From Bacillus sp. NTK034 (lineage in GTDB: Bacteria > Bacillota > Bacilli > Bacillales > Cytobacillaceae), in contig NZ_JAFKOJ010000002.1 of NCBI RefSeq assembly GCF_017303275.1, positions 1 to 64,000 of the forward strand: DNA of 64,000 nucleotides, in the 5' to 3' direction. Both the position numbers and the translations under genes were made by a program. A model generated the notes under the pieces. It made no database searches and was not told where the DNA came from. It was given only the letters and a program-made list of their open reading frames with translations. Of the stretch, positions 19,962 through 28,750 are shown piece by piece. Each line of letters starts with the position of its first letter. Within the stretch, counting starts at the first letter, position 1.

Positions 19962-20213
19962 GTGAACGATATTAATACTGATCTTTATACATTTAAATTT
20001 TTCATTCAGCGGATCGAAGAGTTTGGAAGCGTTATTAATGAAAAAAACGCCTTTGTAGAAACAACGGCATTTTTTAATAAAACAATTGTATATGAAGGGA
20101 TTATCCGGGTGCGTTTTAATGACTATGGAATTTACCCCTTCCCCGAGGACCTTTCCCAGGCAGACATTCCATTGTCTGTTAAAAGGAAAATGGCCGCAGA
20201 ATTGATATATTAA
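19962..20213 (+). CDS. small hypothetical protein
   Basis: This 83-residue frame starts at GTG with AGGGAA close upstream, an imperfect spacing, so the start is uncertain. The product is hydrophilic, with NEKNAFVETTAFFNKTIVYEGIIRVRFNDYGIYPFPEDL resembling a small beta-rich domain and a final helix (SVKRKMAAELIY). I recognise no family. No membrane segment is seen. It is convergent with the EAL-HDOD gene. Confidence 0.55.
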   Translation: MNDINTDLYTFKFFIQRIEEFGSVINEKNAFVETTAFFNKTIVYEGIIRVRFNDYGIYPFPEDLSQADIPLSVKRKMAAELIY

Positions 20214-20254
20214 GCCGCAGAAAAGATATCTGTAATAGCACCGAGGCTAATATA

Positions 20255-21511
20255 TTAGATCGGCTGTTTGCTGGTATGTTTTTCAGGATTCATAAGCTGG
20301 CTGGACCAGGCTAATGATTCTGAATAGATCTTAAAAATGGTTTTTTCATCAACATTCAGTTTCTCACACATTTCGCCGATCCTGCTCCATTGTGCTTTCT
20401 CTACCGCAAAAGCAAGATCGAGTATCTCTTTCAGCTTATTAGTTTTCCCTCGGAGTGCTTCACAAATATCATCCTGCAAAGGAAGTTCATCGAGAATTTG
20501 ACTCATCGGGATATTCAGCAATGAATCCATTAATGAAAACATCCCTGTTATAAAATAACTGGCCGAAACACCTTTTCCGGTCCTGAGCCTCCCAATTTCC
20601 TCGCACATTTTGGCACGAGTCATTGACAATCTGATTGTCTCTTCAGCCAATTGGGAGTTTTGAATAATATTTTCCCTCACCGCCAATACATAGATCCACT
20701 TTTCAAGTTCTATCAATCCCAGCAGAACTATGGCCTGGCGGATTGAATTTATCTTTTGCTTTGGACGGTAAGCCGGGGAGTTTATTAGTTTCAGCAATTT
20801 ATACGACAGTGATATGTCTCGTTCGATTAATTCAGTTATGCGGTCAAGACTTGGCTCCTCATTTGACAGGTTTTGAATCATCTCATAATATGATTGAAAA
20901 TAGGACGGGACATCATGTGTAGACATAATGACAGGCTTCGCAAAAAAATAACCCTGAAAATAATCGTAACCCCTTCTTTTCGCTTCTTCGTAGCACTCTC
21001 TTGTCTCAACCTTTTCAGCAACTGTTTTAATTTTGAGCTGATTAACAAGCACTTCAATTCTTTCCCGCATATCTTTTGGTGTATTAAGAAAGTCCACCTT
21101 TATGATATCAGCGTATTTCAGCAATTGTCTTGCAAACGGATTGGTTTCATTGAATACATAATCATCAAGTGCTATCTGATAACCTAGTTCCTTCAAATCT
21201 TTGCAAATATTGACCAGTTCTGCACTAGGCTCAACAGTTTCAAGGATTTCGACAACGATTTCCCGAGGCCTAAAAAATGCAGGGAGCTTGAGCTTCAGCA
21301 ATTTTTCCGTAAAATTAATAAAACATGGCTTTCCTTCAGAAAGACGGTCAATCCCTATATTTAAAAAACTATTAATAATAACCTCAGCTGTGGCCTGATC
21401 TTCATCTATTTCTGGGAAGGCATTCACCTGATTATTCCTATACAGAAGCTCATAAGCAAACACTTCTTCTTTAGAATTGAAAATCGGCTGCCTTGCTACA
21501 AACACTTCCAT
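20255..21511 (-). CDS. EAL-HDOD protein, YuxH type
   Basis: The 418-residue protein has an N-terminal EAL-like domain (VARQPIFNSKEEVFAYELLYR) and a C-terminal HDOD domain (from about residue 200; SLSYKLLKLINSPAYRP, IRQAIVLLGLIELEKWIYVLA). B. subtilis YuxH has this architecture. The EAL triad is replaced by YELL, and metal-binding residues look incomplete, so cyclic-di-GMP hydrolysis is doubtful; it may be a signalling scaffold or ligand sensor. The ATG at 21511 is seven bases after GGAGG. Two short palindromes lie just upstream of the gene (21538-21573). Confidence 0.85.
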   Translation of the reverse strand: MEVFVARQPIFNSKEEVFAYELLYRNNQVNAFPEIDEDQATAEVIINSFLNIGIDRLSEGKPCFINFTEKLLKLKLPAFFRPREIVVEILETVEPSAELVNICKDLKELGYQIALDDYVFNETNPFARQLLKYADIIKVDFLNTPKDMRERIEVLVNQLKIKTVAEKVETRECYEEAKRRGYDYFQGYFFAKPVIMSTHDVPSYFQSYYEMIQNLSNEEPSLDRITELIERDISLSYKLLKLINSPAYRPKQKINSIRQAIVLLGLIELEKWIYVLAVRENIIQNSQLAEETIRLSMTRAKMCEEIGRLRTGKGVSASYFITGMFSLMDSLLNIPMSQILDELPLQDDICEALRGKTNKLKEILDLAFAVEKAQWSRIGEMCEKLNVDEKTIFKIYSESLAWSSQLMNPEKHTSKQPI

Positions 21512-21537
21512 TGACATACCTCCGAAAACGCCATATT

Positions 21538-21573
21538 ACTATAGACATATAGTAGCTCAATTCATTTATTGAG
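21538..21573. repeat. two adjacent palindromes upstream of the EAL-HDOD gene
   Basis: ACTATA-GACA-TATAGT (21538-21553) and CTCAAT-TCATTT-ATTGAG (21556-21573) sit side by side about 30 bases before the start codon, in the likely promoter. They may be operator sites. Confidence 0.55.
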
Positions 21574-21652
21574 TATGTCGAAACTTGTTGAATAAATAGA
21601 AATTTTTATATTTTTATACAAAATTCCCCATTTTCCTTTGTTCAGTAAAAAA

Positions 21653-21679
21653 GAAAAAGGATGCCCCAATAGGCATCCT
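21653..21679 (-). terminator. intrinsic terminator of the purine permease gene
   Basis: Minus strand AGGATGCC / GGCATCCT hairpin (21658-21679) followed by TTTTCTTTTTT. Confidence 0.87.
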
Positions 21680-21689
21680 ACTATCTATA

Positions 21690-22988
21690 TTAACTAATGA
21701 CATGAAAAACAAAGTTGAATAAAAATAAAGCAGCTATGACATACAATGCAAATGAAACTTCCCTTGCTTTGCCAATCGAGATCTTTAAGATTGGATAAAG
21801 AATAAATCCAATGGCAATGCCGTCCGCAATACTATACGTGAACGGGATCATCGCAATGATAAAGATAGCTGGAAAGCTTTCGCTCATATCCTTTAAGTCA
21901 AGGTTGCGGATGTTTTGAAGCATCAGTCCGCCAATAATGATAAGAATAGGTGCAATTGCACTGTTGGGAATCAATTTAATAACAGGAATAAAGAATGCTG
22001 ATAGCATAAACAGCAATCCAGTTGTAACTGCTGTCAATCCTGTACGTCCGCCGGCAGCCATACTCGCTGCACTTTCAACCGTTGCTACAGTCGGGCTTGT
22101 CCCAAAAATACCTGACAATAATGCAGAAACTGAAGTTGCCTGAAAAGCACGCTTAAACTGTTCCGGCCTATTTATAAATCCAACATGACCGTGAACTAAT
22201 CCGATATTTTCAAAGACAAGAACCATTGTTAATGAAAAAATGGCAATCCAAAAAGTGACGGAAAGCAAGTTATCAAATGACATCGCTCCAAAAACTTCCA
22301 TATAATCGGAAAGAGCGAACGGCTTTTCATCGGTATTTTGCACATTAATCGGACCAAAAGCCCATGCTATCAATGTTCCTGCTGCAACAGTAATCAAAAA
22401 GTTGCCAGGCACATTGCGCATGAATAAAATGATGGCAAGCAAGAACGTTAAGATGGTCGCAAGCACTTGCGGGTCTCCAAGTTCACCCATAGCAATAATG
22501 GAGTTTGTCCCTTTTTCAACGATTCCGCCTTTTTCAAGTCCGATCAGCATCAAGAAAAGTCCGAGCCCCACTGTTATTGCTTCTTTAAGTGAGTGTGGAA
22601 TCGATTCGCTCAATGTCTTTGCGAATCGCGAAAAAGCCACGAATACAAAGATCAGACCAGATATAAAGACAACAGCTAATGCTTCCTGCCAGGATAAGCC
22701 CATGGATTGGACCATTGTATAGGAAAATAAAGCGTTAATTCCCATTCCAGGCACAAGGAGAATCGGTACATTTGCCCAAAACCCCATAATCAAACAGCCG
22801 GCAATCGATGTTATAATGGTTGCAAAAATGGCTGCTTCCAGCGGAATTCCTGCTTCAGAGAGAATTAGAGAGTTAACTGCGATAATATAAACAATCGTAA
22901 AAAAGCCGATTGCCCCAGCCATAACCTCCCTTTTTACAGTTGTTCCACTTGAATCAAGCTGAAAAAGCTGGTTAAACCACTTATTCAT
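21690..22988 (-). CDS. NCS2-family (AzgA-type) purine permease
   Basis: The 432-residue transporter belongs to the AzgA-like branch of NCS2: REVMAGAIGFFTIVYIIAVNSLIL at the start, GFWANVPILLVPGMGINALFSY, and the FGTSPTVATVESAASMAAGGRTGLTAVTTG signature in the second half, with about 12-14 spans. B. subtilis relatives PbuG and PbuO import hypoxanthine, guanine or adenine by proton symport; which base is used here cannot be told. TAGGTAG precedes the ATG. Unlike pbuG of B. subtilis I see no purine riboswitch in the 280-base leader. A promoter-like TTGGCA-17-TAAAAT lies at 23094-23122. Confidence 0.9.
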   Translation of the reverse strand: MNKWFNQLFQLDSSGTTVKREVMAGAIGFFTIVYIIAVNSLILSEAGIPLEAAIFATIITSIAGCLIMGFWANVPILLVPGMGINALFSYTMVQSMGLSWQEALAVVFISGLIFVFVAFSRFAKTLSESIPHSLKEAITVGLGLFLMLIGLEKGGIVEKGTNSIIAMGELGDPQVLATILTFLLAIILFMRNVPGNFLITVAAGTLIAWAFGPINVQNTDEKPFALSDYMEVFGAMSFDNLLSVTFWIAIFSLTMVLVFENIGLVHGHVGFINRPEQFKRAFQATSVSALLSGIFGTSPTVATVESAASMAAGGRTGLTAVTTGLLFMLSAFFIPVIKLIPNSAIAPILIIIGGLMLQNIRNLDLKDMSESFPAIFIIAMIPFTYSIADGIAIGFILYPILKISIGKAREVSFALYVIAALFLFNFVFHVIS

Positions 22989-23093
22989 ATATACTACCTA
23001 TCTATTCAATTAGCCCTCTCCCTACCCGCTCTCCCCGTATATATCCCTCAGTTAAGAGTGATCAGTTAAAAGAACGGGTGAGCCACAAGCTGT

Positions 23094-23122
23094 ATTTTAT
23101 CAAAAAAAAACCTTTCTGCCAA
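23094..23122 (-). promoter_or_regulatory. possible promoter of the purine permease gene
   Basis: Minus strand -35 TTGGCA (23117-23122), spacer 17, -10 TAAAAT (23094-23099). The -35 sits within the loop of a terminator-like hairpin, so one of the two readings may be chance. Confidence 0.5.
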
Positions 23123-23130
23123 TAGAAAGG
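23102..23130 (-). terminator. second terminator after the riboflavin operon
   Basis: Minus strand CCTTTCT-ATTGGC-AGAAAGG hairpin (23111-23130) followed by nine T. It is a back-up to the terminator at 23161. Confidence 0.72.
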
Positions 23131-23152
23131 TCAGACGTCTGCTCATATTTTT

Positions 23153-23190
23153 CTAAAAAAAAATCAGCGGATATTTCCCCGCTGATTTTT
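23153..23190 (-). terminator. riboflavin operon terminator
   Basis: Minus strand AAAAATCAGCGG / CCGCTGATTTTT hairpin followed by TTTTTTTT, about 80 bases past the ribH stop. Confidence 0.85.
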
Positions 23191-23269
23191 GATAGATATA
23201 GCAATAGGGCAAGACTGTTGCACTTGTAAGCATACACTTATTTTTTTCACGCTGTAAAAATGCGGAACC

Positions 23270-23746
23270 TTATTCACCGTCAGTTAATTGTCTATACAGA
23301 TTGCCCATTTCAATAGCTCCAACAGCCGCTTCCCATCCTTTGTTTCCGGCTTTGGTGCCTGCACGCTCAATTGCCTGTTCAATCGTGTCAGTTGTAAGAA
23401 CACCGAAGATTACAGGGACACCGCTCTGCAATGCAGTCGCTGAGACCCCTTTAGCCACTTCGCCGCTCACAAAATCAAAATGCGGTGTTGCTCCGCGGAT
23501 CACTGTGCCAAGGGTGATGACTGCATCATATTTTCCGGATTGGGATAGCTTTTTAGCTGCCAGCGGGATTTCGAAAGCTCCAGGAACCCAAACAACAGTC
23601 ACATCTTCTTCGCTTACTCCGTGGCGCTTAAGTGCATCTTCCGCTCCGCTTAAAAGCTTGCCTGTAATGAATTCATTAAAACGCGACACTACAATTGCCA
23701 TTTTTAATCCTGTTCCTACTAAATGTCCTTCGATTACCTTTTTCAT
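23270..23746 (-). CDS. ribH: 6,7-dimethyl-8-ribityllumazine synthase (beta subunit of riboflavin synthase complex)
   Basis: The 158-residue enzyme condenses the ribityl-aminopyrimidine with 3,4-dihydroxy-2-butanone-4-phosphate. Signatures: [14 protein letters not shown], the [15 protein letters not shown] substrate loop, [16 protein letters not shown] with the catalytic His, and [16 protein letters not shown]. Enzymes of this type form 60-subunit capsids that enclose the alpha subunit in Bacillus. It is the last gene of ribD-ribE-ribBA-ribH, 14 bases after ribBA, and is closed by two terminators. Confidence 0.97.
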   Translation of the reverse strand: MKKVIEGHLVGTGLKMAIVVSRFNEFITGKLLSGAEDALKRHGVSEEDVTVVWVPGAFEIPLAAKKLSQSGKYDAVITLGTVIRGATPHFDFVSGEVAKGVSATALQSGVPVIFGVLTTDTIEQAIERAGTKAGNKGWEAAVGAIEMGNLYRQLTDGE

Positions 23747-23760
23747 CTCTAATCGCTCCC

Positions 23761-24954
23761 TTAAAATTGTAATAAATGCCCAAGTTTTGTTTTCTTTGTT
23801 TTTAAGTAAATCTCATTTTCAGATTTGGCAGGCATTTGAAGAGGAACCCGTTCGGATACCTCCAGCCCATAGCCTCCCAGTCCAGCTATTTTGCGGGGAT
23901 TATTGGTTAGCAGGCGCATTTTTTTTACCCCGAGATCTCTAAGGATTTGTGCACCTACCCCATAGTCGCGAAGATCGTCCTTAAATCCGAGCTTATGATT
24001 TGCTTCAACGGTATCGTAGCCCTCTTCCTGCAGCTTATAGGCTTTCAATTTATTGATCAGGCCGATGCCGCGCCCTTCCTGTCTCATATATAAAAGGATT
24101 CCCCGGCCTTCCTCTTCAATCTGCGATAATGCTGCCTCAAGCTGCGGCCCGCAGTCGCAGCGGTTAGACCCGAATACATCCCCGGTCAAACACTCCGAAT
24201 GCACACGGAGCAATACGGGTTCGTTTTCATCGATTTCTCCCTTTACAAGAGCAACATGGTCTTTTCCATCGATTGTGTTTGTATAACCTACCGCTCTAAA
24301 ATCTCCAAATTCTGTTGGAAGCTGTATCTCCACTTCCCTTTTTACAATGGAGTCATGCTTCAATCGATACTCTATCAATTGCTGAATAGTAATCATTTTT
24401 AAGTTAAACTTTTCAGCCACTTTTTCCAGGTCATCCACTCGAGCCATTGTTCCATCATCTTTCATAATTTCACAGATAATCCCGGCTGGTGCTGCACCGG
24501 CAAGACGTGCCAGATCGACCGCAGCCTCTGTATGGCCTGCACGCCTTAGGACTCCTCCTTTTTTGGCCACCAGCGGAAAAACATGTCCCGGCCGGGAAAA
24601 GTCTGCAGGTTTAGCGTCTTCCTCAAGCATTTCTTTAATAGTGAATGCACGCTCAAATGCGCTGATCCCTGTAGTGGTTTTCACATGGTCAATACTGATT
24701 GTGAAAGCTGTTCCATGACTGTCAGTGTTTACTTCTGCCATTGGATTCAGTTCCAGCTTTTCAGCCAGCTCCTCAGTGATAGGTGTACAAATCAGACCTC
24801 TGCCTTCTTTAGCCATAAAGTTGATCGTGTCGGGTTTCGCATATTCCGCAATTGCCAGAAAATCCCCTTCATTTTCCCTATCTTCATCATCACAGACAAT
24901 GATGACTTTTCCTGCTTTTAAATCTTCTAATGCCTCATTTATTTCACTGAACAT
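23761..24954 (-). CDS. ribBA: bifunctional 3,4-dihydroxy-2-butanone-4-phosphate synthase / GTP cyclohydrolase II
   Basis: The 397-residue protein joins a RibB half (residues 1-200; [40 protein letters not shown]) and a RibA half (from about 205; [22 protein letters not shown] with the three zinc Cys, [17 protein letters not shown], and [16 protein letters not shown]). It supplies both precursors of riboflavin, from ribulose 5-phosphate and GTP. The order and fusion match B. subtilis. GGAGGGTCAATAAACC precedes the ATG. It lies 25 bases after ribE. Confidence 0.97.
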   Translation of the reverse strand: MFSEINEALEDLKAGKVIIVCDDEDRENEGDFLAIAEYAKPDTINFMAKEGRGLICTPITEELAEKLELNPMAEVNTDSHGTAFTISIDHVKTTTGISAFERAFTIKEMLEEDAKPADFSRPGHVFPLVAKKGGVLRRAGHTEAAVDLARLAGAAPAGIICEIMKDDGTMARVDDLEKVAEKFNLKMITIQQLIEYRLKHDSIVKREVEIQLPTEFGDFRAVGYTNTIDGKDHVALVKGEIDENEPVLLRVHSECLTGDVFGSNRCDCGPQLEAALSQIEEEGRGILLYMRQEGRGIGLINKLKAYKLQEEGYDTVEANHKLGFKDDLRDYGVGAQILRDLGVKKMRLLTNNPRKIAGLGGYGLEVSERVPLQMPAKSENEIYLKTKKTKLGHLLQF

Positions 24955-24979
24955 GGTTTATTGACCCTCCTTTTGCTAA

Positions 24980-25633
24980 TTATAAGAAGCCGTTCTCCTT
25001 AAGGAATCGCTCTGAAATTGCTTCTTTAGGCGATGTGCTTTCCTGCTGCCTGTTCATGAAGGAATACAGATATTTGGCAAGCATGTCAAACTCAAGGTTA
25101 ACGATGTCTCCCGCTGCTTTGAAGCCGAGTACCGTTTCACTTGCTGTGTGCGGAATGATCGAGACAGTAACGGTATTGTCTCCATTGCCGAAAACTGTCA
25201 GGGAAATCCCATCCACAGCGATTGATCCTTTCATGATAAGCAAATGGCTTAATGCACTCGGTACAGATATCTGTATATAAATGGCATTTTCACTCGCTGT
25301 TTTTTTTATGATTTGACCTGTTCCATCAACATGCCCTGTCACAAAATGCCCGCCAAATCGGCCATTTGCCGACATCGCCCTCTCCAGATTGACTTTTGTT
25401 CGCTCTTTAATGGCAGAAAGCGAAGTGCTTTTAAATGTTTCAGGCATGACATCTGCTGAAAATTCATTTCTCGCATATTCTGTAACCGTAAGGCATACGC
25501 CATTTACAGAAATGCTGTCTCCCAGTTGAACATCTGATAAAACTTTGGAGGCCTGAATCGTCAGTTTCATGGCCTTGCCTTGCTGAACTACTTTTTTTAC
25601 TGTTCCCAATTCCTCAATAATCCCAGTAAACAT
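24980..25633 (-). CDS. ribE: riboflavin synthase alpha subunit
   Basis: The 217-residue protein contains two similar lumazine-binding halves: MFTGIIEELGTVKKV with SVNGVCLTV, and GHVDGTGQI with SIAVDGISLTV. It dismutates two 6,7-dimethyl-8-ribityllumazine molecules to riboflavin. The start codon ATG overlaps the ribD stop (TAATG), so translation is coupled. B. subtilis naming (ribE, once ribB) is used. Confidence 0.96.
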   Translation of the reverse strand: MFTGIIEELGTVKKVVQQGKAMKLTIQASKVLSDVQLGDSISVNGVCLTVTEYARNEFSADVMPETFKSTSLSAIKERTKVNLERAMSANGRFGGHFVTGHVDGTGQIIKKTASENAIYIQISVPSALSHLLIMKGSIAVDGISLTVFGNGDNTVTVSIIPHTASETVLGFKAAGDIVNLEFDMLAKYLYSFMNRQQESTSPKEAISERFLKENGFL

Positions 25634-26730
25634 TATTCCTTGGCCTCCCTCAGCGGTTTTGCGGTAATTCTAAGGTCGCCGCCAATCCTTTCAATTTCTG
25701 TGAATTCCAGTACAGGGGCATCTTTTACATAGTCGGCACCGTCTCCGCCAATAAATGGAATCGCCTCGCTGCCTCCAATAATTTTAGGAGCCATATAAAG
25801 GATTATCTGCTGAAAGAAACCGCTTTTTATTAATGAAGCATGAACCTCTGATCCGCCTTCAACAAATAAAGTCATGATATTTCTTTCACCTAAATTTTTT
25901 AAAACTTCTTTAATCGGCACCTCATTAGCAGGAAAAGAAAAAATTTCAGCACCATACTTCTTTATCTCTTCTGCCTTTGACCGATCTATTTCTCTGCCGG
26001 TAAAGATTATGGTCTTTACAGACTGATCTCGAATGACTTTTGCGTCAGCCGGAATTCTGAGATTTGTATCTAATATAACTCGAATGGGATTTTTTCCGCC
26101 TTGGGGCAGCCTGGCGGTTAAAAGAGGGTTATCGTGAATGATCGTATTTATACCTGTAAGTATCGCGTCATGTTCATGCCGTAGCCGATGTACATCCTGC
26201 CTGGATTCTGGAGAGGTAATCCATTTGCTGTCACCGGTTTTTGCAGCTGTTTTCCCATCAAACGATGAGGCTGCTTTAATGGTTACATATGGTGTCTTTG
26301 TTTTTATAAAATGAAAAAATGGTTCATTTAGGGCATCTGCTTCCTCCCTCAATATGCCGGTCACTACTTCAATCCCGGCATCCTGCATCCTTTCAATTCC
26401 TTTGCCGGAAACAAGAGGATTTGGATCCTCAGAAGCAATAAAAACCCTATTAATTCCTGAATTAATGATTAAGTCTGCGCATGGCGGAGTCCTTCCAAAA
26501 TGGCTGCATGGCTCAAGAGTGACATAAATATCAGCGCCTTTAGCCTTATCGCCAGCTGCAGCAATCGCATGGACTTCAGCATGGGGAGTTCCTGCTTTCA
26601 GGTGAGCACCCATCCCCAGAATTTCACCATTTTTTACAACAACCGCACCCACCTGCGGGTTAGGGCTGGTTTGGCCTTTCGCGGCCGCTGCCAGACTGAT
26701 GGCTAACTTCATATATTCCTGATGGTTCAA
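25633..26730 (-). CDS. ribD: bifunctional diaminohydroxyphosphoribosylaminopyrimidine deaminase / reductase
   Basis: The 365-residue enzyme carries out the second and third steps of riboflavin synthesis. The N-terminal deaminase has HAEVHAI and PCSHFGRTPPC (zinc His and two Cys); the C-terminal NADPH-dependent reductase starts near residue 145 (YVTIKAASSFDGKTA, then GINTIIHDNPLLTAR, and FVEGGSEVHASLI). It begins at TTG, supported by AAGGAGG eleven bases upstream. It is the first gene behind the FMN riboswitch. Confidence 0.96.
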   Translation of the reverse strand: MNHQEYMKLAISLAAAAKGQTSPNPQVGAVVVKNGEILGMGAHLKAGTPHAEVHAIAAAGDKAKGADIYVTLEPCSHFGRTPPCADLIINSGINRVFIASEDPNPLVSGKGIERMQDAGIEVVTGILREEADALNEPFFHFIKTKTPYVTIKAASSFDGKTAAKTGDSKWITSPESRQDVHRLRHEHDAILTGINTIIHDNPLLTARLPQGGKNPIRVILDTNLRIPADAKVIRDQSVKTIIFTGREIDRSKAEEIKKYGAEIFSFPANEVPIKEVLKNLGERNIMTLFVEGGSEVHASLIKSGFFQQIILYMAPKIIGGSEAIPFIGGDGADYVKDAPVLEFTEIERIGGDLRITAKPLREAKE

Positions 26731-26783
26731 ATTATCTGAATCCTCCTTCCCTTACTATTTCTCCAAATTAAGTATGAAACGGC

Positions 26784-26815
26784 AAAACCCCGTACACCAG
26801 CTAGGTGAAACGGGG
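26784..26815 (-). terminator. riboswitch-linked terminator before ribD
   Basis: Minus strand CCCCGT / ACGGGG hairpin (26788-26815) with inner CACC/GGTG pairing and a short TTTT after it. It lies between the FMN aptamer and ribD, and should form when FMN is bound. Confidence 0.75.
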
Positions 26816-26877
26816 CAAAATCACATGACGAAATAAGCGTTTAAAAAAATTTTTTTTGAACGCAGCACTATAATCAT

Positions 26878-27118
26878 TCCTTCTCCCATCCAGACTTTCA
26901 CTGTCGGCTTTGGAGTTTCACCAAATCCACCGTTTTCATAAGAAAAGCCGATGGCGCCTGGAGCTAGACACTTATCTAGCTTCAGAATTAATGCAAACTT
27001 ATCTTTTTGAAAAGCGCATGCACCTTGCATCTCTACTTATAAAACCGGGTCACGGACTAAGAGGGCGTACCCTCATCACCGCCGGTTGGGAATTTCACCC
27101 TGCCCCGAAGGAAATCCT
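26878..27118 (-). promoter_or_regulatory. FMN riboswitch (RFN element) of the rib operon, with enlarged peripheral stem
   Basis: Minus strand from 27118 reads AGGATTTCCTTCGGGGCAGG, then GGTGAAATTCCC, CCGGCGGTGATGAG, AGTCCGTGACCCGG, and later CGGTGGATTTGGTGAAACTC, AAGCCGACAGTGAAAGTC and GGATGGGAGAAGGA. These are the conserved FMN aptamer blocks. The usual size is about 140 bases; here it is 241, because one peripheral helix (arms 26932-26942 and 27036-27046) carries a 93-base insert. A TATAAT -10 (27124-27129) lies immediately upstream. Confidence 0.96.
26943..27035 (+). repeat. dispersed-repeat insert inside the FMN riboswitch
   Basis: The plus strand reads GAAAAGCCGATGGCGCCTGG and then AGCTAGACACTTATCTAGC, ending in CTTATCTTTTTGAAAAGCGC. 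The first 31 bases and the following AT-rich tail resemble the end of the repeat at 62.8-63.06 kb (AGCCGATGGCCCCTGGAGC, then TAGACAGTTATCT), and the core GGAGCTAGACA also occurs at 39.6 kb. It sits exactly in the loop of a peripheral riboswitch stem. Confidence 0.8.
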
Positions 27119-27243
27119 ATTCTATTATAAGAATCTTACCATGAATAGTAGGAATATACAAAGAGAATTGTTTGTGAAAGAATTGAAACTTTTGCTTTAA
27201 ACTGCCGTATAGTAATTATTGAAGAAGGAGAGGACTTTAAAAT

Positions 27244-28065
27244 ATGATTGAACCAAGAGAACATTTAATAAATGAATTAAGAAAATGTGAAGAATGGGAA
27301 AAAGACCAAGGTGATTTATGGTTTTGGGAGAAGCTGGGCAGACTCCCTTTTAAGCTTATTGATAGATTCACACCGGAGTTCATACAAAAAAAGGTTGGAG
27401 TGATTCTTGATGAGCTTGGCACATATATTCAATCAGGAGGAAGATATTTAAGCTCAGCTTCAGCGTTAAAGAATTATTATCCCGAACAAAATATTCATAC
27501 ACTGCAGGATGTAGTGGCCCTGCCCATATCAAAGATGGATGAAGCCGCCGAAAAGCTAAGCTCAAACCGAAAAAGAACCGCTGCATTGCAAGGTGCGAGT
27601 ACTGGGGTCGGAGGGATTTTCACCCTGACCATTGATATCCCGCTTCTCCTTGGCATTCAACTAAAAACACTGCAGGATATCGCGATTTGCTATGGCTTTG
27701 ATCCAGCTGATAAAAATGAAAGGATGTTCATCGTAAAAATTCTGCAATTTGTTTCCAGTGACATTGTAGGAAAAAAAGCCATTCTGCAGCAGCTATCCAT
27801 GTTTGGATCTATAGAAGAAGGACCAAAAAGGGAAGTCGTTTCCGAGCTTCAGGGATGGAGAGAAGTTGTGTTTTCTTACAGGGACCAAATTGGCTGGAAA
27901 AAACTTTTCCAAATGATCCCGATAGCCGGACTGCTGTTTGGAGCTTTCATTAATCGCTCAGCCGTAAATGATATTGCAGAAGCAGGCATTATGCTATATC
28001 GAAAAAGAGTAATCGTTAATCGGCTGCACCAGAATATGATTAAAGAAATAAAACCGGAGAGCTAA
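27244..28065 (+). CDS. EcsC family protein
   Basis: The 273-residue product matches the EcsC family: a charged N-terminal helical part (EWEKDQGDLWFWEKLGRLPFKLIDRFTPEFIQ), then glycine-rich hydrophobic helices (AALQGASTGVGGIFTLTIDIPLLLGIQLKTLQDIA) and a second hydrophobic part (LFQMIPIAGLLFGAFINR). In B. subtilis EcsC is encoded with the EcsAB transporter, but here no ecsA/ecsB are nearby. Its molecular role is unknown; membrane association is likely. AAGGAGAGG precedes the ATG and a bidirectional terminator follows. Confidence 0.85.
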   Translation: MIEPREHLINELRKCEEWEKDQGDLWFWEKLGRLPFKLIDRFTPEFIQKKVGVILDELGTYIQSGGRYLSSASALKNYYPEQNIHTLQDVVALPISKMDEAAEKLSSNRKRTAALQGASTGVGGIFTLTIDIPLLLGIQLKTLQDIAICYGFDPADKNERMFIVKILQFVSSDIVGKKAILQQLSMFGSIEEGPKREVVSELQGWREVVFSYRDQIGWKKLFQMIPIAGLLFGAFINRSAVNDIAEAGIMLYRKRVIVNRLHQNMIKEIKPES

Positions 28066-28079
28066 CAATGGCTCTCCGG
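28054..28079. terminator. bidirectional terminator between ecsC-like and tlpA-like genes
   Basis: CCGGAGAGC / GCTCTCCGG stem with AAAA before and TTTTATTT after, between two convergent genes. It overlaps the EcsC stop codon. Confidence 0.9.
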
Positions 28080-28085
28080 TTTTAT

Positions 28086-28661
28086 TTATGGAAGCTTTTT
28101 GATCTCCTTCTCCATATACTCTTCATTTAAAGCTCCCAAAACTTTTTCTCTAATAACACCATCTGAATCAATAAAATAGCTTGTAGGATAGGCCATTATA
28201 TTATAGTCAGAACCTGCCTCGCCTTTTACATCCATAGGAATTGTAAAGGTCAGCCCCAGCTCTTTTACGAATTTATCTGCATCACCGCTATTCTTTTCTG
28301 TGTTTGTGAGATTGACAGCAAGAATAGTGAAATTTTCATCTTTATACTTGTTATACAGCTTCTCCATATGCGGCATTTCCGCACGGCAAGGAGGACACCA
28401 GCTTGCCCAGAAATTTAAAAGCACTGCTTTGCCCCTATAGTCGGAGAGTTTTACTGGGTTTCCTTCCATATCTGTCAGTTCAAATTCAGGAGCAAGATTT
28501 CCTTTCTCCAGACCAACAGGCAATTCTTCAGGATCTTCCATTTTATCGTATTTCTGCATTTGTCCGGCTTGCTCTACTACCCCTTTGTCCTTGAGAATGG
28601 TTTTGTCGACAATAAACAGCAAAAGGACAATAACTGCGGCTGCGAGTAGAAACTTTTTCAT
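28086..28661 (-). CDS. TlpA/ResA-like thiol-disulfide oxidoreductase
   Basis: The 191-residue protein has an N-terminal signal anchor (LLAAAVIVLLLFIVD) and an outward thioredoxin domain (APEFELTDMEGNPVKLSDYRGKAVLLNFWASWCPPC, then cis-Pro region AYPTSYFIDSDG). The active site is CPPC, unlike the CEPC of B. subtilis ResA, so it is closer to YneN-type proteins. It should reduce or exchange disulfides outside the membrane, perhaps in cytochrome c assembly, but no resBC or ccdA gene is adjacent. GGTGTTGGAATG precedes the start; the ribosome site is GAGGTG. Confidence 0.88.
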   Translation of the reverse strand: MKKFLLAAAVIVLLLFIVDKTILKDKGVVEQAGQMQKYDKMEDPEELPVGLEKGNLAPEFELTDMEGNPVKLSDYRGKAVLLNFWASWCPPCRAEMPHMEKLYNKYKDENFTILAVNLTNTEKNSGDADKFVKELGLTFTIPMDVKGEAGSDYNIMAYPTSYFIDSDGVIREKVLGALNEEYMEKEIKKLP

Positions 28662-28750
28662 TCCAACACCTCTAAACTGATATCCCTATACTTTAACTGA
28701 ACTTATCATACTATATGGGGAATATAGAATCTATAAATGTGCATACGGTT

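Noticed and set aside
22989..23160. Purine riboswitch before the NCS2 permease gene
   Set aside because: The aptamer core with its two kissing loops and conserved junction could not be found; only a promoter-like sequence and a terminator are seen.
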